Origin: Natrarchaeobaculum sulfurireducens | GTDB taxonomy: Archaea > Halobacteriota > Halobacteria > Halobacteriales > Natrialbaceae | DNA length: 64,000 bases | Direction of reading: 5' to 3' | Assembly: GCF_003430825.1 (NCBI RefSeq) | Contig: NZ_CP024047.1 | Coordinates: 2,294,001 to 2,358,000, forward strand | Part shown: positions 52,375-60,503 of the stretch, one piece after another | How the letters are laid out: each line of letters opens with the position of its first letter | Position numbering within the stretch: the first letter of the stretch is position 1 | The notes under the pieces: model-generated | Databases searched by the model: none | The model's input: the letters and a program-made list of their open reading frames with translations, nothing else | Told to the model about the DNA's origin: nothing | Position numbers and translations under genes: made by a program

Positions 52375-54105
52375 ATGTCGACCCTTTCTAGTGACCGACT
52401 CGAGTCGGCTGGCGAGCCCTCCGATGGGTTGCGAGAGTGGTATGAGTCAGTCCTCTGGGGAATGATGGACACGCTCGGGATCACGAAGAGTGTAGAGCGC
52501 AAGATGGCTGCGGCGGTTCTGTTGCAGTTTCTCGCGACACTTGCTGTCTTTGCACTTCCGCTCGTCTTTCTCGGCCCGTCAGAGGCGTTCGCCGTCTTCC
52601 CGACGGCACAAATCCTCCTCACGGGCGTCGTGTTCATACTCGCGGTGATCGCGTTCGTCAACACGACGCTGATCGCCAGACGAGACATCATCGAGCCACT
52701 GGAAGAGCTCCGGGTGATCGCCGATTCGATCGCGAACGGCCAGCTCGACACCCCACCGTCTGGCACCGATCAGATCGACGAGACCGGCGACCTCCAGCGA
52801 TCGTTCGTCACGATGTACGAGTACCTGACGACGGTCGGCGATCAGGCGGATGCCCTGGCAAAAGAGGAGTTCGAGGCCGCCGTCCTGGACGAACACGTCC
52901 CGGGTGAGTTCGGCGAGTCACTCACCCAGATGCAGGCGAGCCTCGAGAACAGGATTACCGAACTCGAGGAGAGTCGCGAACGCATCGAGCGCCAGCGAAA
53001 GGAAGTCGAACGACGAAACGAAGCGCTCGAGGCCGACGCGGATCGCTGTCGAGCGGTACTCGCAAAATGTGCCGAGGGCGATTTCACGACCAGAGTGTCT
53101 ATCGAGAGCGATCACGAGGCGATGCGCGAGATCGGAGACGGGTTGAACGCGATGCTCGACGACGTCGAAGCCGCCCTCCAGACGGTCCAGTCGCTCGCCG
53201 ACGAGGTCGACGAGGTCGGCGAAGAGGTCTCGACGAGCGTCGCCGAGATGGAGAAAGCGAGTGCAGAGGTAAGCCAGTCCGCAGAGGGAATCTCCATCGC
53301 GACGGACCAACAAAACGACCGGTTCGAGGAGGTCCTCGGCGAAATGAGTGATCTCTCGGCGACGATCGAGGAGATCGCCTCGACGGCCGATGGCGTTGCA
53401 GACCTCTCCGACCATGCGGCCGGCCGCGCCCGTTCGGGGGGTGAAACCGCAAGCGACGCGATCGAAGAACTCGAGCGAATCGAACGTCGCTCGACGACGA
53501 TCGTCGATCGGATCGAAGAACTCGACGAGGAACTGGCCGAGGTCAGTGAGGTCGTCGAAGTGATCGACGAAATCGCAGAGGAGACAAACTTGCTTGCAGT
53601 GAACGCCTCGATCGAAGCCGCTCGAGCGGGTTCCCAGGGGAGCCGGTTTGCCGTCGTTGCCAACGAGATCAAGTCGCTGTCCGAAGAGACCGGTGAGGCG
53701 ACCCAGGAAGTCGACGAGATGGTCAGCGACGTCCAGTCGTCCGCCCAGGAAGCCGTCGACGAGATCGGGCAGATGCAACGGGACGTCGTCGACGGCGCGG
53801 AAACGATCGAGGAAAGCCTCGGCGTCTTAGAGGAGATCGCCGATCACGTCCAGGAGGCCAACGACGGCGTCCAGTCGATCAACGACGCGACCGACGAACA
53901 GGCCCGGACGAGCCAGCAGGTCGTGACGATGGTCGACGAGGCGACCGAGCAGAGCGAACAGACCCTCAGGGATACCAGCAGCGTCGCCGCAGCCGCCGAA
54001 GAACAGACCGCCACGATCTCCGAGATCTCGAACGCAGCACGTTCGCTCTCGAGTACGGCAACCGAGCTAAACGGACAGCTAGATCAGTTCACCGTCGCGA
54101 ACTAA
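52375..54105 (+). CDS. Methyl-accepting chemotaxis-type transducer without an extracellular domain
   Basis: 576 residues. Two membrane helices (about 44-66 and 78-99) are joined by a loop of only about ten residues, so there is no external ligand-binding domain. A HAMP domain follows (~100-152), then a long coiled coil and the signalling hairpin with the conserved tip around residues 390-440 (ETNLLAVNASIEAARAG, FAVVANEIKSLSEET). It should control a CheA kinase and swimming behaviour, sensing either membrane state or cytoplasmic/partner signals. Acidic methylation helices (EELERIERRS, EATEQSEQTLRD) flank the tip. Confidence 0.88.
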   Translation: MSTLSSDRLESAGEPSDGLREWYESVLWGMMDTLGITKSVERKMAAAVLLQFLATLAVFALPLVFLGPSEAFAVFPTAQILLTGVVFILAVIAFVNTTLIARRDIIEPLEELRVIADSIANGQLDTPPSGTDQIDETGDLQRSFVTMYEYLTTVGDQADALAKEEFEAAVLDEHVPGEFGESLTQMQASLENRITELEESRERIERQRKEVERRNEALEADADRCRAVLAKCAEGDFTTRVSIESDHEAMREIGDGLNAMLDDVEAALQTVQSLADEVDEVGEEVSTSVAEMEKASAEVSQSAEGISIATDQQNDRFEEVLGEMSDLSATIEEIASTADGVADLSDHAAGRARSGGETASDAIEELERIERRSTTIVDRIEELDEELAEVSEVVEVIDEIAEETNLLAVNASIEAARAGSQGSRFAVVANEIKSLSEETGEATQEVDEMVSDVQSSAQEAVDEIGQMQRDVVDGAETIEESLGVLEEIADHVQEANDGVQSINDATDEQARTSQQVVTMVDEATEQSEQTLRDTSSVAAAAEEQTATISEISNAARSLSSTATELNGQLDQFTVAN

Positions 54106-54128
54106 CGATAGAACTCAGCGACGACCCG

Positions 54129-54160
54129 TTTTTCATCTGAGTCGGTTCCGACCCATTTTT
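54129..54160 (+). terminator. T-run terminator after the transducer gene
   Basis: Two oligo-T tracts, TTTTT at 54129-54133 and at 54156-54160, each preceded by GACCC, lie 24-55 bases after the stop codon. Archaeal transcription commonly ends in such U-rich tracts without a hairpin. Confidence 0.45.
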
Positions 54161-54242
54161 CGTCCGACCCGGTTTCCCCTGGAGTCCGAGAGCTCGATTC
54201 GGAGTCAAACCTATTTGCGTTCCGAGACCGTAGTCAGTAGCT

Positions 54243-54419
54243 ATGTTCCGAGCGATCCTTCCGGAAGGCCAGATCCGCGCTGATCGGTACGAGCACGCCG
54301 AAAAAGGACTCGAACTGTACGACGACGACGACCAGTTCATCGCGTTCGTGCCGTATGCGAACCTGCATGCACTGGTCAGCGAGGACGCTTACGGCGAAGA
54401 CGAGCGGTCGATCATGTAG
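54243..54419 (+). CDS. Small conserved haloarchaeal protein, 58 residues
   Basis: Short open frame from ATG 54243 to TAG 54417-54419. Sequence motifs: MFRAILPEGQIRADRYEH, then GLELYDDDDQFIAFVPYANLHALV and an acidic tail (EDAYGEDERSIM). The same motif order occurs in the 70-residue protein at 20807-21019, so the two are probably distant paralogues of one small beta-rich family. The gene is convergent with the TFB gene and their ends overlap by eight bases. It is below the size many gene finders report. Confidence 0.65.
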   Translation: MFRAILPEGQIRADRYEHAEKGLELYDDDDQFIAFVPYANLHALVSEDAYGEDERSIM

Positions 54420-55365
54420 CGGGCGTCCGGTCGATCGCCTCGAGCTGTTCTCGATAGCGGTTTCTGACAGTGACGACGGTCGTCTGGGCAGTTTCGGCGA
54501 CGGCCCGTTGTGGAATCGTCTCCTCACAGAGCAAGCCGGCGGCATAGATTGCAGCAGCAGCAAATCCGGTCGGGGACTTCCCTGAGTGAAGTCCCTGTTC
54601 TGTCGTCCGGTCGATGATCTCGATGGCGGTCGTCTCGACGTCCTTGTCGACGTCGAGTTCCGAGCAGAACCGCGGGACGAACTGGCGGGGGTTCGTCGGC
54701 TCGAGGTTGATGTCGAGTTCGTCCGCGATGTAGCGATAGGTACGGCCGATCTCGCGCTGGTCGACGCGAGAAACGGAGGTTACCTCCTCGAGACTGCGTG
54801 GGATGTCCTCTTTTCGGCAGGCTGTATAGAGGGCGCTCGTCGCGACGCCTTCGATCGAGCGACCGCGGATGAGATCCTGCTCCAGGGCGCGTCGGTAGAT
54901 GACGCTCGCAGTCTCTTTGACCGGTTTTGGAACGCCGAGGGCGCTGACCATCCGGTCGATCTCGGAGAGTGCGTACTTGAGATTTCGTTCGCCAGCGTTT
55001 TTGGTTCGGATTCGCTCCTGCCAGACGCGAAGACGGTGAAGCTGGCCGTGTTTGTCCGCCGACATCGAATGGCCGTTTGCATCCCGGTTTCGCCAGTCGA
55101 TCGTCGTCGTCAGTCCCCTGTCGTGCATCGATTGCGTGAGTGGTGCGCCCACGCGCGAGAGTTGGTCGTGCTCCTGGGCGTTGAACGCTCGCCATTCCGG
55201 ACCGTAGTCGATGGGATCTTCGGTGAGAACCAGCCCACACTCATCACAGACGCGCTCGCCGCGATCCGGGTCGTGTACGATCGTATCAGTTTCACAGTCG
55301 GGACACAGCTCGACGTCCCGCTCCCGGGACTCTGTCGTCGCGTGATCGATGATTGACTGTGTCAT
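54412..55365 (-). CDS. tfb: Transcription initiation factor IIB (TFB)
   Basis: 317 residues from the ATG at 55365. N-terminal zinc ribbon with C21-P-D-C24 and C40-D-E-C43, the B-finger/linker region (YGPEWRAFNAQEHDQLSRVGAPLT), and two cyclin folds (ALSEIDRMVSALGVPKPVKETAS; VSRVDQREIGRTYRYIADEL; FAAAAIYAAGLLCEETIPQR). The C-terminal helix-turn-helix (AVAETAQTTVVTVRNRYREQLEAI) reads the BRE next to TATA. Haloarchaea carry several TFBs that select different promoters; which one this is cannot be told from one copy. Confidence 0.94.
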   Translation of the reverse strand: MTQSIIDHATTESRERDVELCPDCETDTIVHDPDRGERVCDECGLVLTEDPIDYGPEWRAFNAQEHDQLSRVGAPLTQSMHDRGLTTTIDWRNRDANGHSMSADKHGQLHRLRVWQERIRTKNAGERNLKYALSEIDRMVSALGVPKPVKETASVIYRRALEQDLIRGRSIEGVATSALYTACRKEDIPRSLEEVTSVSRVDQREIGRTYRYIADELDINLEPTNPRQFVPRFCSELDVDKDVETTAIEIIDRTTEQGLHSGKSPTGFAAAAIYAAGLLCEETIPQRAVAETAQTTVVTVRNRYREQLEAIDRTPAT

Positions 55366-56114
55366 CAGTAGTCGGAGGGAACCGTGCAGGCACTGTAAGG
55401 GGCTCACATGGTTTCCGTGGGAAACACTGACTTACCGCCGGCAAGCGGTTCGAAAGAGAAACTGCGAAGGTCGGCCGGCTACAGAGATCACGCTGCTCGA
55501 GGCGGCCGAGGATCGTTACGGAGACCGTGTCACATCGGTCTTACCGAGTCGAAGCAATCGATCACATCAGTTCGACGTACTGTGCTTAACGTGAACGCCC
55601 CACATGAATTGCCCCCATCGTTCCGTCCATCTCCCGATGGAAATCGATACTTCATCACGTAAACGGACGTTTCGTTGCCAAACCGTCGCTCGTTTTTATG
55701 TCGATAGAGTCGAACGTTCCGTACCACTGCCGTGTTGCCGACGTACACTCCGGACGCTGGTGGAGCATCGGTGCCCGAGCTCGTCCCTCGCGTACGCCAA
55801 GAATACAGCCCCGAAACCGGGCGGTACGAGTTGGATCGGCTGTCCCGACTCGAGCGTCGGTACAGACACCGACGAGCGCAGCGGGGAGCTTGCGGGGGAA
55901 GCCGTGGCGTATCGACTTTGCAGCCGGTGCAAAACGTGGCCGCGTTTAAGAGAGTCTCTGTTGGTGTACAACTTGGTGTGTCAATAGTGACTGCGAATCG
56001 CCGTTCGAACGATCTGCGGGCTGGGTCGACCGCTCGTGCTGGTGGTGGCTCCGACGGCCGACAGACGGACGAACCAGTACGGGCCGACCAACCGCTGTCC
56101 GGAGGACCGTACTA
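55366..56114. other. Long intergenic region with a possible leaderless short ORF
   Basis: About 749 bases between divergent tfb and the DUF7344-type gene. Most shows no gene. A TATA-like TTTAAG at 55945-55950 lies about 40 bases before a GTG at 55987 that opens a 42-codon frame; its TAA (56113-56115) overlaps the next ATG. The rest is uneven in G+C with no repeats I recognise. Confidence 0.45.
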
Positions 56115-56115
56115 A
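55987..56115 (+). CDS. Possible upstream short ORF, 42 residues
   Basis: GTG start, TAA stop at 56113-56115, overlapping the next gene's ATG as TAATG, an arrangement typical of translational coupling. The product (TANRRSNDLRAGSTARAGGG and polar residues up to LSGGPY) has low complexity and no known family. If used, it would give the downstream regulator a coupled start. It could equally be an untranslated leader. Low confidence. Confidence 0.25.
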   Translation: MTANRRSNDLRAGSTARAGGGSDGRQTDEPVRADQPLSGGPY

Positions 56116-56714
56116 TGTCGTCGATCGATACCTCACTTCCCGACGAAATCGCCTCGTCAGTCTCCGACTCCGAAGCTGACGATGGACTCTCGAAAGACGT
56201 AATTTTCGAACTCCTGAAGAACCGCCGCCGCCGCGAAGTCCTCGCGTACTTGCTCGAGGCCGAAGAGACGGTCACGCTCGGTGAACTCGCCGAACAGATC
56301 GCGGCGTGGGAAAACGATACGGACGTCAACGCGCTGAGTTCCGACCAACGAAAGCGCGTCTACGTCGCGTTGTACCAGACCCATCTCCCCAAGATGGACG
56401 ATGCAGGAATCGTCGAATACGACCAGGATCGGGGGCTGATCTCGCTTGCGGACAACGCCGACCTGTTGATGATGTACCTCGATACGGACAATCACAAACA
56501 GGATCGCTGGGATCGGTGGTACGCCGGACTCAGCGTGGTCGGTGCCGCGTTCGTCGGCGCTGCAGTCCTCGAGGTGCCGCCGCTTACGGTTGCCCCCACG
56601 CTCGGAGTTACCAGCGCGGTCGTTTTCGCGTTCCTCTTGCTCTCGATCGTACACGTCGTTACGAACCGTCGACGAGAACAATCCGTCGACGGAAAACTGT
56701 CCCGGATCGATTGA
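56115..56714 (+). CDS. DUF7344-type winged-helix protein with C-terminal membrane helices
   Basis: 199 residues. Residues ~25-115 are a winged helix (KDVIFELLKNRRRREVLAYLLEAEETVTLGELAEQIAAWEN, LYQTHLPKMDDAGIVEYD), a group abundant and mostly uncharacterised in haloarchaea. Residues ~135-183 form two membrane helices (LSVVGAAFVGAAVLEV and VTSAVVFAFLLLSIVHVV), and the tail is basic. A DNA-binding domain anchored in the membrane suggests a one-component signal regulator. Divergent from tfb. Confidence 0.8.
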   Translation: MSSIDTSLPDEIASSVSDSEADDGLSKDVIFELLKNRRRREVLAYLLEAEETVTLGELAEQIAAWENDTDVNALSSDQRKRVYVALYQTHLPKMDDAGIVEYDQDRGLISLADNADLLMMYLDTDNHKQDRWDRWYAGLSVVGAAFVGAAVLEVPPLTVAPTLGVTSAVVFAFLLLSIVHVVTNRRREQSVDGKLSRID

Positions 56715-57260
56715 CCGGACAACGACATTCTCTGCTCGATCGTCACGATACACGAACACCGCTGGGTGAGCCTTCTCGACAATCACGACGAGTTTACCGT
56801 CGATCGTGTCCCTCCTGGTACCGTGATCTCCTACCCGCCACCGCTCGAGGAGCACTCATATCACTCGAGCGGACTCGAAGAACCCGCGGGTGATCGAACC
56901 GTTTCAGGTCTCTCTCGACCGATGGACGGATGAGGCCGTCGCCGAAGGCTCGTCACTCCCGTCCTCTTTTCGGATCTTCCAGTCAGAATTTTTCGTCTAC
57001 CGGTTCGAAAATACCTCGACGTAACCGAGTCGGGAAGGACTTTTATTCACACCAGCCGTACGCTCGAGTGGCTCCCGACAACCGTCACCCAGTACCGGAG
57101 CAGTTCGCGTGCCAGCTTACTGTTCCCGAACGGGGGCCACTTTCGAGTGCTGGCCGCCTCTATCGCGTGTCACTTCGTTCTCGAATCGGCTCGAGCCATA
57201 GCGCAGCAATCCCTCCTCGTCGACACACCTCCCTCAAGTCGGTTCGATCGAATTGCTGCC
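56715..57260. other. Intergenic region, no gene seen
   Basis: 546 bases. A TATA-like TTTTATT at 57041-57047 faces the plus strand, but no start codon lies about 27 bases beyond. No repeat, hairpin or RNA gene was recognised. The 3' end of the Tat-protein gene begins at 57261. Confidence 0.45.
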
Positions 57261-59048
57261 CTACTGATCGCGGGCGTTGTACTGGACGTCGACGTTGGCG
57301 TCACCGACGATAGTGAAGTCCTCGATGTCACCGTCGAACCAGTAGGCGTCGAGCCCGTTTTCGAGGGCGCCACGAACCTGCCGGTCCTCGATGACGTCAC
57401 CCTCGTCGATCGTCGCGTCGCGGTACTCGGATTTGACGACCGTGCCACTGACCGCAAACGAGTACGCGCTCGGTCCGTCTGCATCCGACCCGTCGATGAC
57501 GAGCGCGTGTGGGAGCAGTTCGTACTCGCCGTAGTCGCTCGGGTCGATCTCTTCGTCGTCGACGAACACCGCCGCTTCACCCTCGGCGAACGTCACGTCG
57601 GTGACAGCGCCAGAAAACCGAAACACCTGGCTCGAGTCAGTCACCGAACTCTGAACGGTCGACCCCGAGATGGTCGTCGCCTCGTCTTCCGGATCCTCCT
57701 CGGAGTCGAGTTCGATCGTCCCGTCGACGGTGATCTCGAAGTTCGTCGGCGCGCCCCGCCCCTCGACCTCGAGGATGTGGGGGAGGTCTTCGCCGTACTC
57801 GCCGGGATCGATCTCTTCGCCGTCGAGAGAGACCGTCGCCGGACCGTCGACTGTGAGCTGTTCGAGGTCACCGCTGAAGCGAAACGCGTCTTTCCAGTCG
57901 GCGACGACACCGTGGGCGATCCCGCCGTCGATCCGGGTCTCGTCGTCGATCGTCGCCCCGTTGTGTGTCGACGGCTCGAGTTCGCCAGAGACTTCGAACT
58001 CGTATCGGGTGACGTCCGCGTCGTCGCCGTCGAACAGGAGGAGGTGCTCGAGATCGCTGTCGTCTTCGTCGTCTTCGGGCGTTTCGTCGCCGTCCGATCC
58101 GGAATCCGAGCCGCCGGATGCCGCCTCCTCGGGGGACGTTGGAACACCCTCGGGGATCGACAAATCGGCCGAGCTCGAGACGCTCGAGCGCTGGAGGCCG
58201 TTGCCCTGGACGTTGCCGTCGATGGCTCCACCGGACATCTGCGCGGAGCCACTGCCTCGCATCACTGCTGCGTAGGGGTACGAGCCAGCCGCGAAGTGAG
58301 AGTCTTCGATGCTGACGGTGCCGCCGGGCCAGACCCACAGCGGTCGACCGGAGTCTTCGACGTATCCACCCCAGCCGGGACCGTAGTCGGTGTTGTCGTT
58401 GTACGCGACGCAGTGTTCGATCCTGTCGTTGCCACCAGCGACGCGGAACGTCGAGACGCCGTTGTTCTTCCCATAACAGTTCTCGAAGCGAGCTGAGCCG
58501 CCGTCGGCCGTGTTCGAACAGTAGAACCCGTTGTTCGGCCAACCCTGAACGTTGCAGTAGCGGAATGTGACGTCACAGTTTGCGTTCCGATGCATGAAGA
58601 CCGCTCCGGGGCCGTGGACGAAGCTCTCGCCTTCTTTGGTCGACCCGTCACCGAGGTAGACGTTCTCGATCAGGACGTCACCGCTCGGAGCGGTGATCGA
58701 GATCATGAACGCGTCGCCGCGGTGGAGCCCTTTGAAACCGATATTTCTGATCGTCGAATTTCCACCCTCGACGAGCAAGAGAACACTGTTACCGTTCGTG
58801 AGGTCGAACAGCTTGTTTTCGTAGGTCTCGCCCTGTTCAATTCGGATCGTCTGGCCGCTGGCGGTGATCTCTTCGTAGTCGTTCGTCGCCGTCGTGGCCC
58901 CTGCCAGAGCCGCACCGGCTGTCGTCACGCCAGCGAGCTTGACGACCGTCCGTCGATCGAGTAACATCTTATTACCGCCGTCAACGGGCGCTGTGCCGTC
59001 TGTATCGGCGGACCGCTGTTCGTCCAGTACCGAGGGTTCGCGTGCCAT
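57261..59048 (-). CDS. Tat-exported right-handed beta-helix protein with three C-terminal repeat domains
   Basis: 595 residues, ATG at 59048 supported by a TATA box 30 bases upstream. Tat signal near residues 28-55: twin arginine LLDRRTVVKLAG, hydrophobic stretch and ATTATNDYEE. Residues ~56-290 are a parallel beta-helix (ENKLFDLTNGN, TIRNIGFKG, IENVYLGDG, FRYCNVQGWPNNGFYCSN). A linker with PEGVPTSPEEAAS and an acidic D/E/S stretch leads to three tandem domains at 336-424, 425-514 and 515-595, each with F-x-F/W-x-G and (in the first two) IDP-x-x-YGE-LPH. A surface or secreted polysaccharide-binding or -cleaving role is inferred; no catalytic residues identified. Confidence 0.85.
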   Translation of the reverse strand: MAREPSVLDEQRSADTDGTAPVDGGNKMLLDRRTVVKLAGVTTAGAALAGATTATNDYEEITASGQTIRIEQGETYENKLFDLTNGNSVLLLVEGGNSTIRNIGFKGLHRGDAFMISITAPSGDVLIENVYLGDGSTKEGESFVHGPGAVFMHRNANCDVTFRYCNVQGWPNNGFYCSNTADGGSARFENCYGKNNGVSTFRVAGGNDRIEHCVAYNDNTDYGPGWGGYVEDSGRPLWVWPGGTVSIEDSHFAAGSYPYAAVMRGSGSAQMSGGAIDGNVQGNGLQRSSVSSSADLSIPEGVPTSPEEAASGGSDSGSDGDETPEDDEDDSDLEHLLLFDGDDADVTRYEFEVSGELEPSTHNGATIDDETRIDGGIAHGVVADWKDAFRFSGDLEQLTVDGPATVSLDGEEIDPGEYGEDLPHILEVEGRGAPTNFEITVDGTIELDSEEDPEDEATTISGSTVQSSVTDSSQVFRFSGAVTDVTFAEGEAAVFVDDEEIDPSDYGEYELLPHALVIDGSDADGPSAYSFAVSGTVVKSEYRDATIDEGDVIEDRQVRGALENGLDAYWFDGDIEDFTIVGDANVDVQYNARDQ

Positions 59049-59524
59049 GCAATCGAGTAATACAATACTACCAGTATAAACTTTCCCTTCTTTTATACTT
59101 AAAATTTACAGATCTTACTAATTGCCTGTACGTTATTTCAGTATAACATGCATTTTCATTCACGAATTATTGTATTTCAGGTCGAATGAGGCAGGTGGTG
59201 TGACATCCAGTTTTTCCATGCCCCCGTAGACTCATCGAAGCAGCAAACACCAGCACACCAACCGTGGACAGAGGTAATACGGTATTACCGGCTCATCGGC
59301 GCGGACGACTCGAGTGAGCGGATCAGGTTTCGTGAACGACCGGCAGAGACAGCCTCCAATGACGCACTTGTGGGCAACGAATGCAAGTCGCGCCAGTGGA
59401 GACGCCGCCGGTCTCGAGTGAACGCTGAAAAACGGGGTGGGAGTGTCGGTTGCGTCAGTGGGACCGAAAGAAAGGGTGTAAAGCGGAGGGGAACGGCGTC
59501 AGCGAGGGAACATGAGCTGGACCG
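59049..59524. other. AT-rich intergenic region between the two Tat beta-helix genes
   Basis: 476 bases. The part next to the large Tat gene (about 59050-59180) is strikingly AT-rich compared with the rest of the window, including TTTTATACTTAAAATTTAC and TTCAGGTC further on. The remainder holds no gene; a TATA-like element near 59280 has no reading frame to serve. The AT-rich block may be a binding region for regulators or chromatin proteins. Confidence 0.55.
59075..59083 (-). promoter_or_regulatory. TATA box of the large Tat beta-helix gene
   Basis: On the minus strand AAGTTTATACT, about 27-30 bases before the ATG at 59048. The same AAGTTTAT core precedes the paralogue at 60466, suggesting joint regulation. 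Confidence 0.65.
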
Positions 59525-60466
59525 TTAGTCGTCGCCCGTGGCGGCTTCCTCGGGGCTCGTGGGGACGCCATCGGGGATGTACGCTTCGGGGTCCGTTCCG
59601 ACGTCGTCCTCGAGTTCGACGTTCGAGCCGTCGTGTTCGACGATGCCAGCGGCCTCGTCGTAGTCGGTGTCGCGGACGACGATGGTGGTGGCCTGACCGT
59701 TCGCGCCGGCGTCGATCGCGGTGTGGTGGCCGTTCATCTCGATCTGGCAGTTCTCGACGTCGATCGTGCCGGGCGCCCAGCCCCAGATGCCGCGGCCTTC
59801 GTAGTCTTCTTCGTCGACGTAAACGCAGGAGTTGGTCACCTTGCTCCCTTCCGTCGCGAGACGGTAGTGAGAGACATAGCAGTTAGCGGCGAAACACTCG
59901 TCGATGTGGACCGTGCCACCGCCGGCGTTTCCGGGCGCGGAGGCGTAGATCGCGTTGTCCGCGAAACCCTGGATGTTGACGTGTTTGAACTCGAGGTGTC
60001 CAGCGTGGTCGGGGCTGACCCAGAAGGCCGTCTCGCCGTGGCCGTTTGGGGCTGCGTTGCCGCTGACGGAGCCGTCGCCGAGATAGACGTTCTCGACCGT
60101 GCTCTCGCCGCCAGTGTCGGCGATCCCGAACGTTCCGGAGCCAGCGCCGGATTCGTTCGCGCCTTCGAATCCGACGTTCCGGATCGTCCAGTCACTGCCC
60201 TGGGCAGTGATGGTGATGTCCTGGCCGGTCGTCATATCGATGAGCTTGTTCTCCCAGGTCTCGTCGGATTCGATCGTGATCGACTGGTTCTCGGCTTCGA
60301 TGACCTCGTAGTCGTCCGTGGCCGTCGCGCCACCGGCAGCGCCGACCGCCGTCGTGGCGGTGGCGACCGCCGCGAGCGAACGAACGTAGCTGCGGCGGGT
60401 TAATCCAGTGTTACGGCCTATAGTCGGAGTGGAATCCGTCTCGGACGTACGGGGGTTCTGCGCCAT
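59525..60466 (-). CDS. Tat-exported right-handed beta-helix protein (paralogue of the 57261 gene product)
   Basis: 313 residues from the ATG at 60466. Tat signal: TRRSYVRSLAAVATATTAVGAAGGATA. The beta-helix region (ITAQGSDWTIRNVGFEG, TVENVYLGDGSVSG, FKHVNIQGFADNAIYAS, ANCYVSHYRLA) follows the larger neighbour segment by segment, and the protein stops after the shared PDGVPTSPEEAATG, just where the other begins its acidic linker. It is thus the beta-helix part alone. Same strand, 476 bases apart. Likely cell-surface or secreted; substrate unknown. Confidence 0.85.
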   Translation of the reverse strand: MAQNPRTSETDSTPTIGRNTGLTRRSYVRSLAAVATATTAVGAAGGATATDDYEVIEAENQSITIESDETWENKLIDMTTGQDITITAQGSDWTIRNVGFEGANESGAGSGTFGIADTGGESTVENVYLGDGSVSGNAAPNGHGETAFWVSPDHAGHLEFKHVNIQGFADNAIYASAPGNAGGGTVHIDECFAANCYVSHYRLATEGSKVTNSCVYVDEEDYEGRGIWGWAPGTIDVENCQIEMNGHHTAIDAGANGQATTIVVRDTDYDEAAGIVEHDGSNVELEDDVGTDPEAYIPDGVPTSPEEAATGDD

Positions 60467-60493
60467 ACACTTGCGTAACCTGATGTTATACTC

Positions 60494-60503
60494 ATAAACT
60501 TTT
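60494..60503 (-). promoter_or_regulatory. TATA box of the small Tat beta-helix gene
   Basis: On the minus strand AAAAGTTTATGAG, centred about 31 bases before the ATG at 60466. The core AAGTTTAT is shared with the promoter of the paralogue at 59048. Confidence 0.6.
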
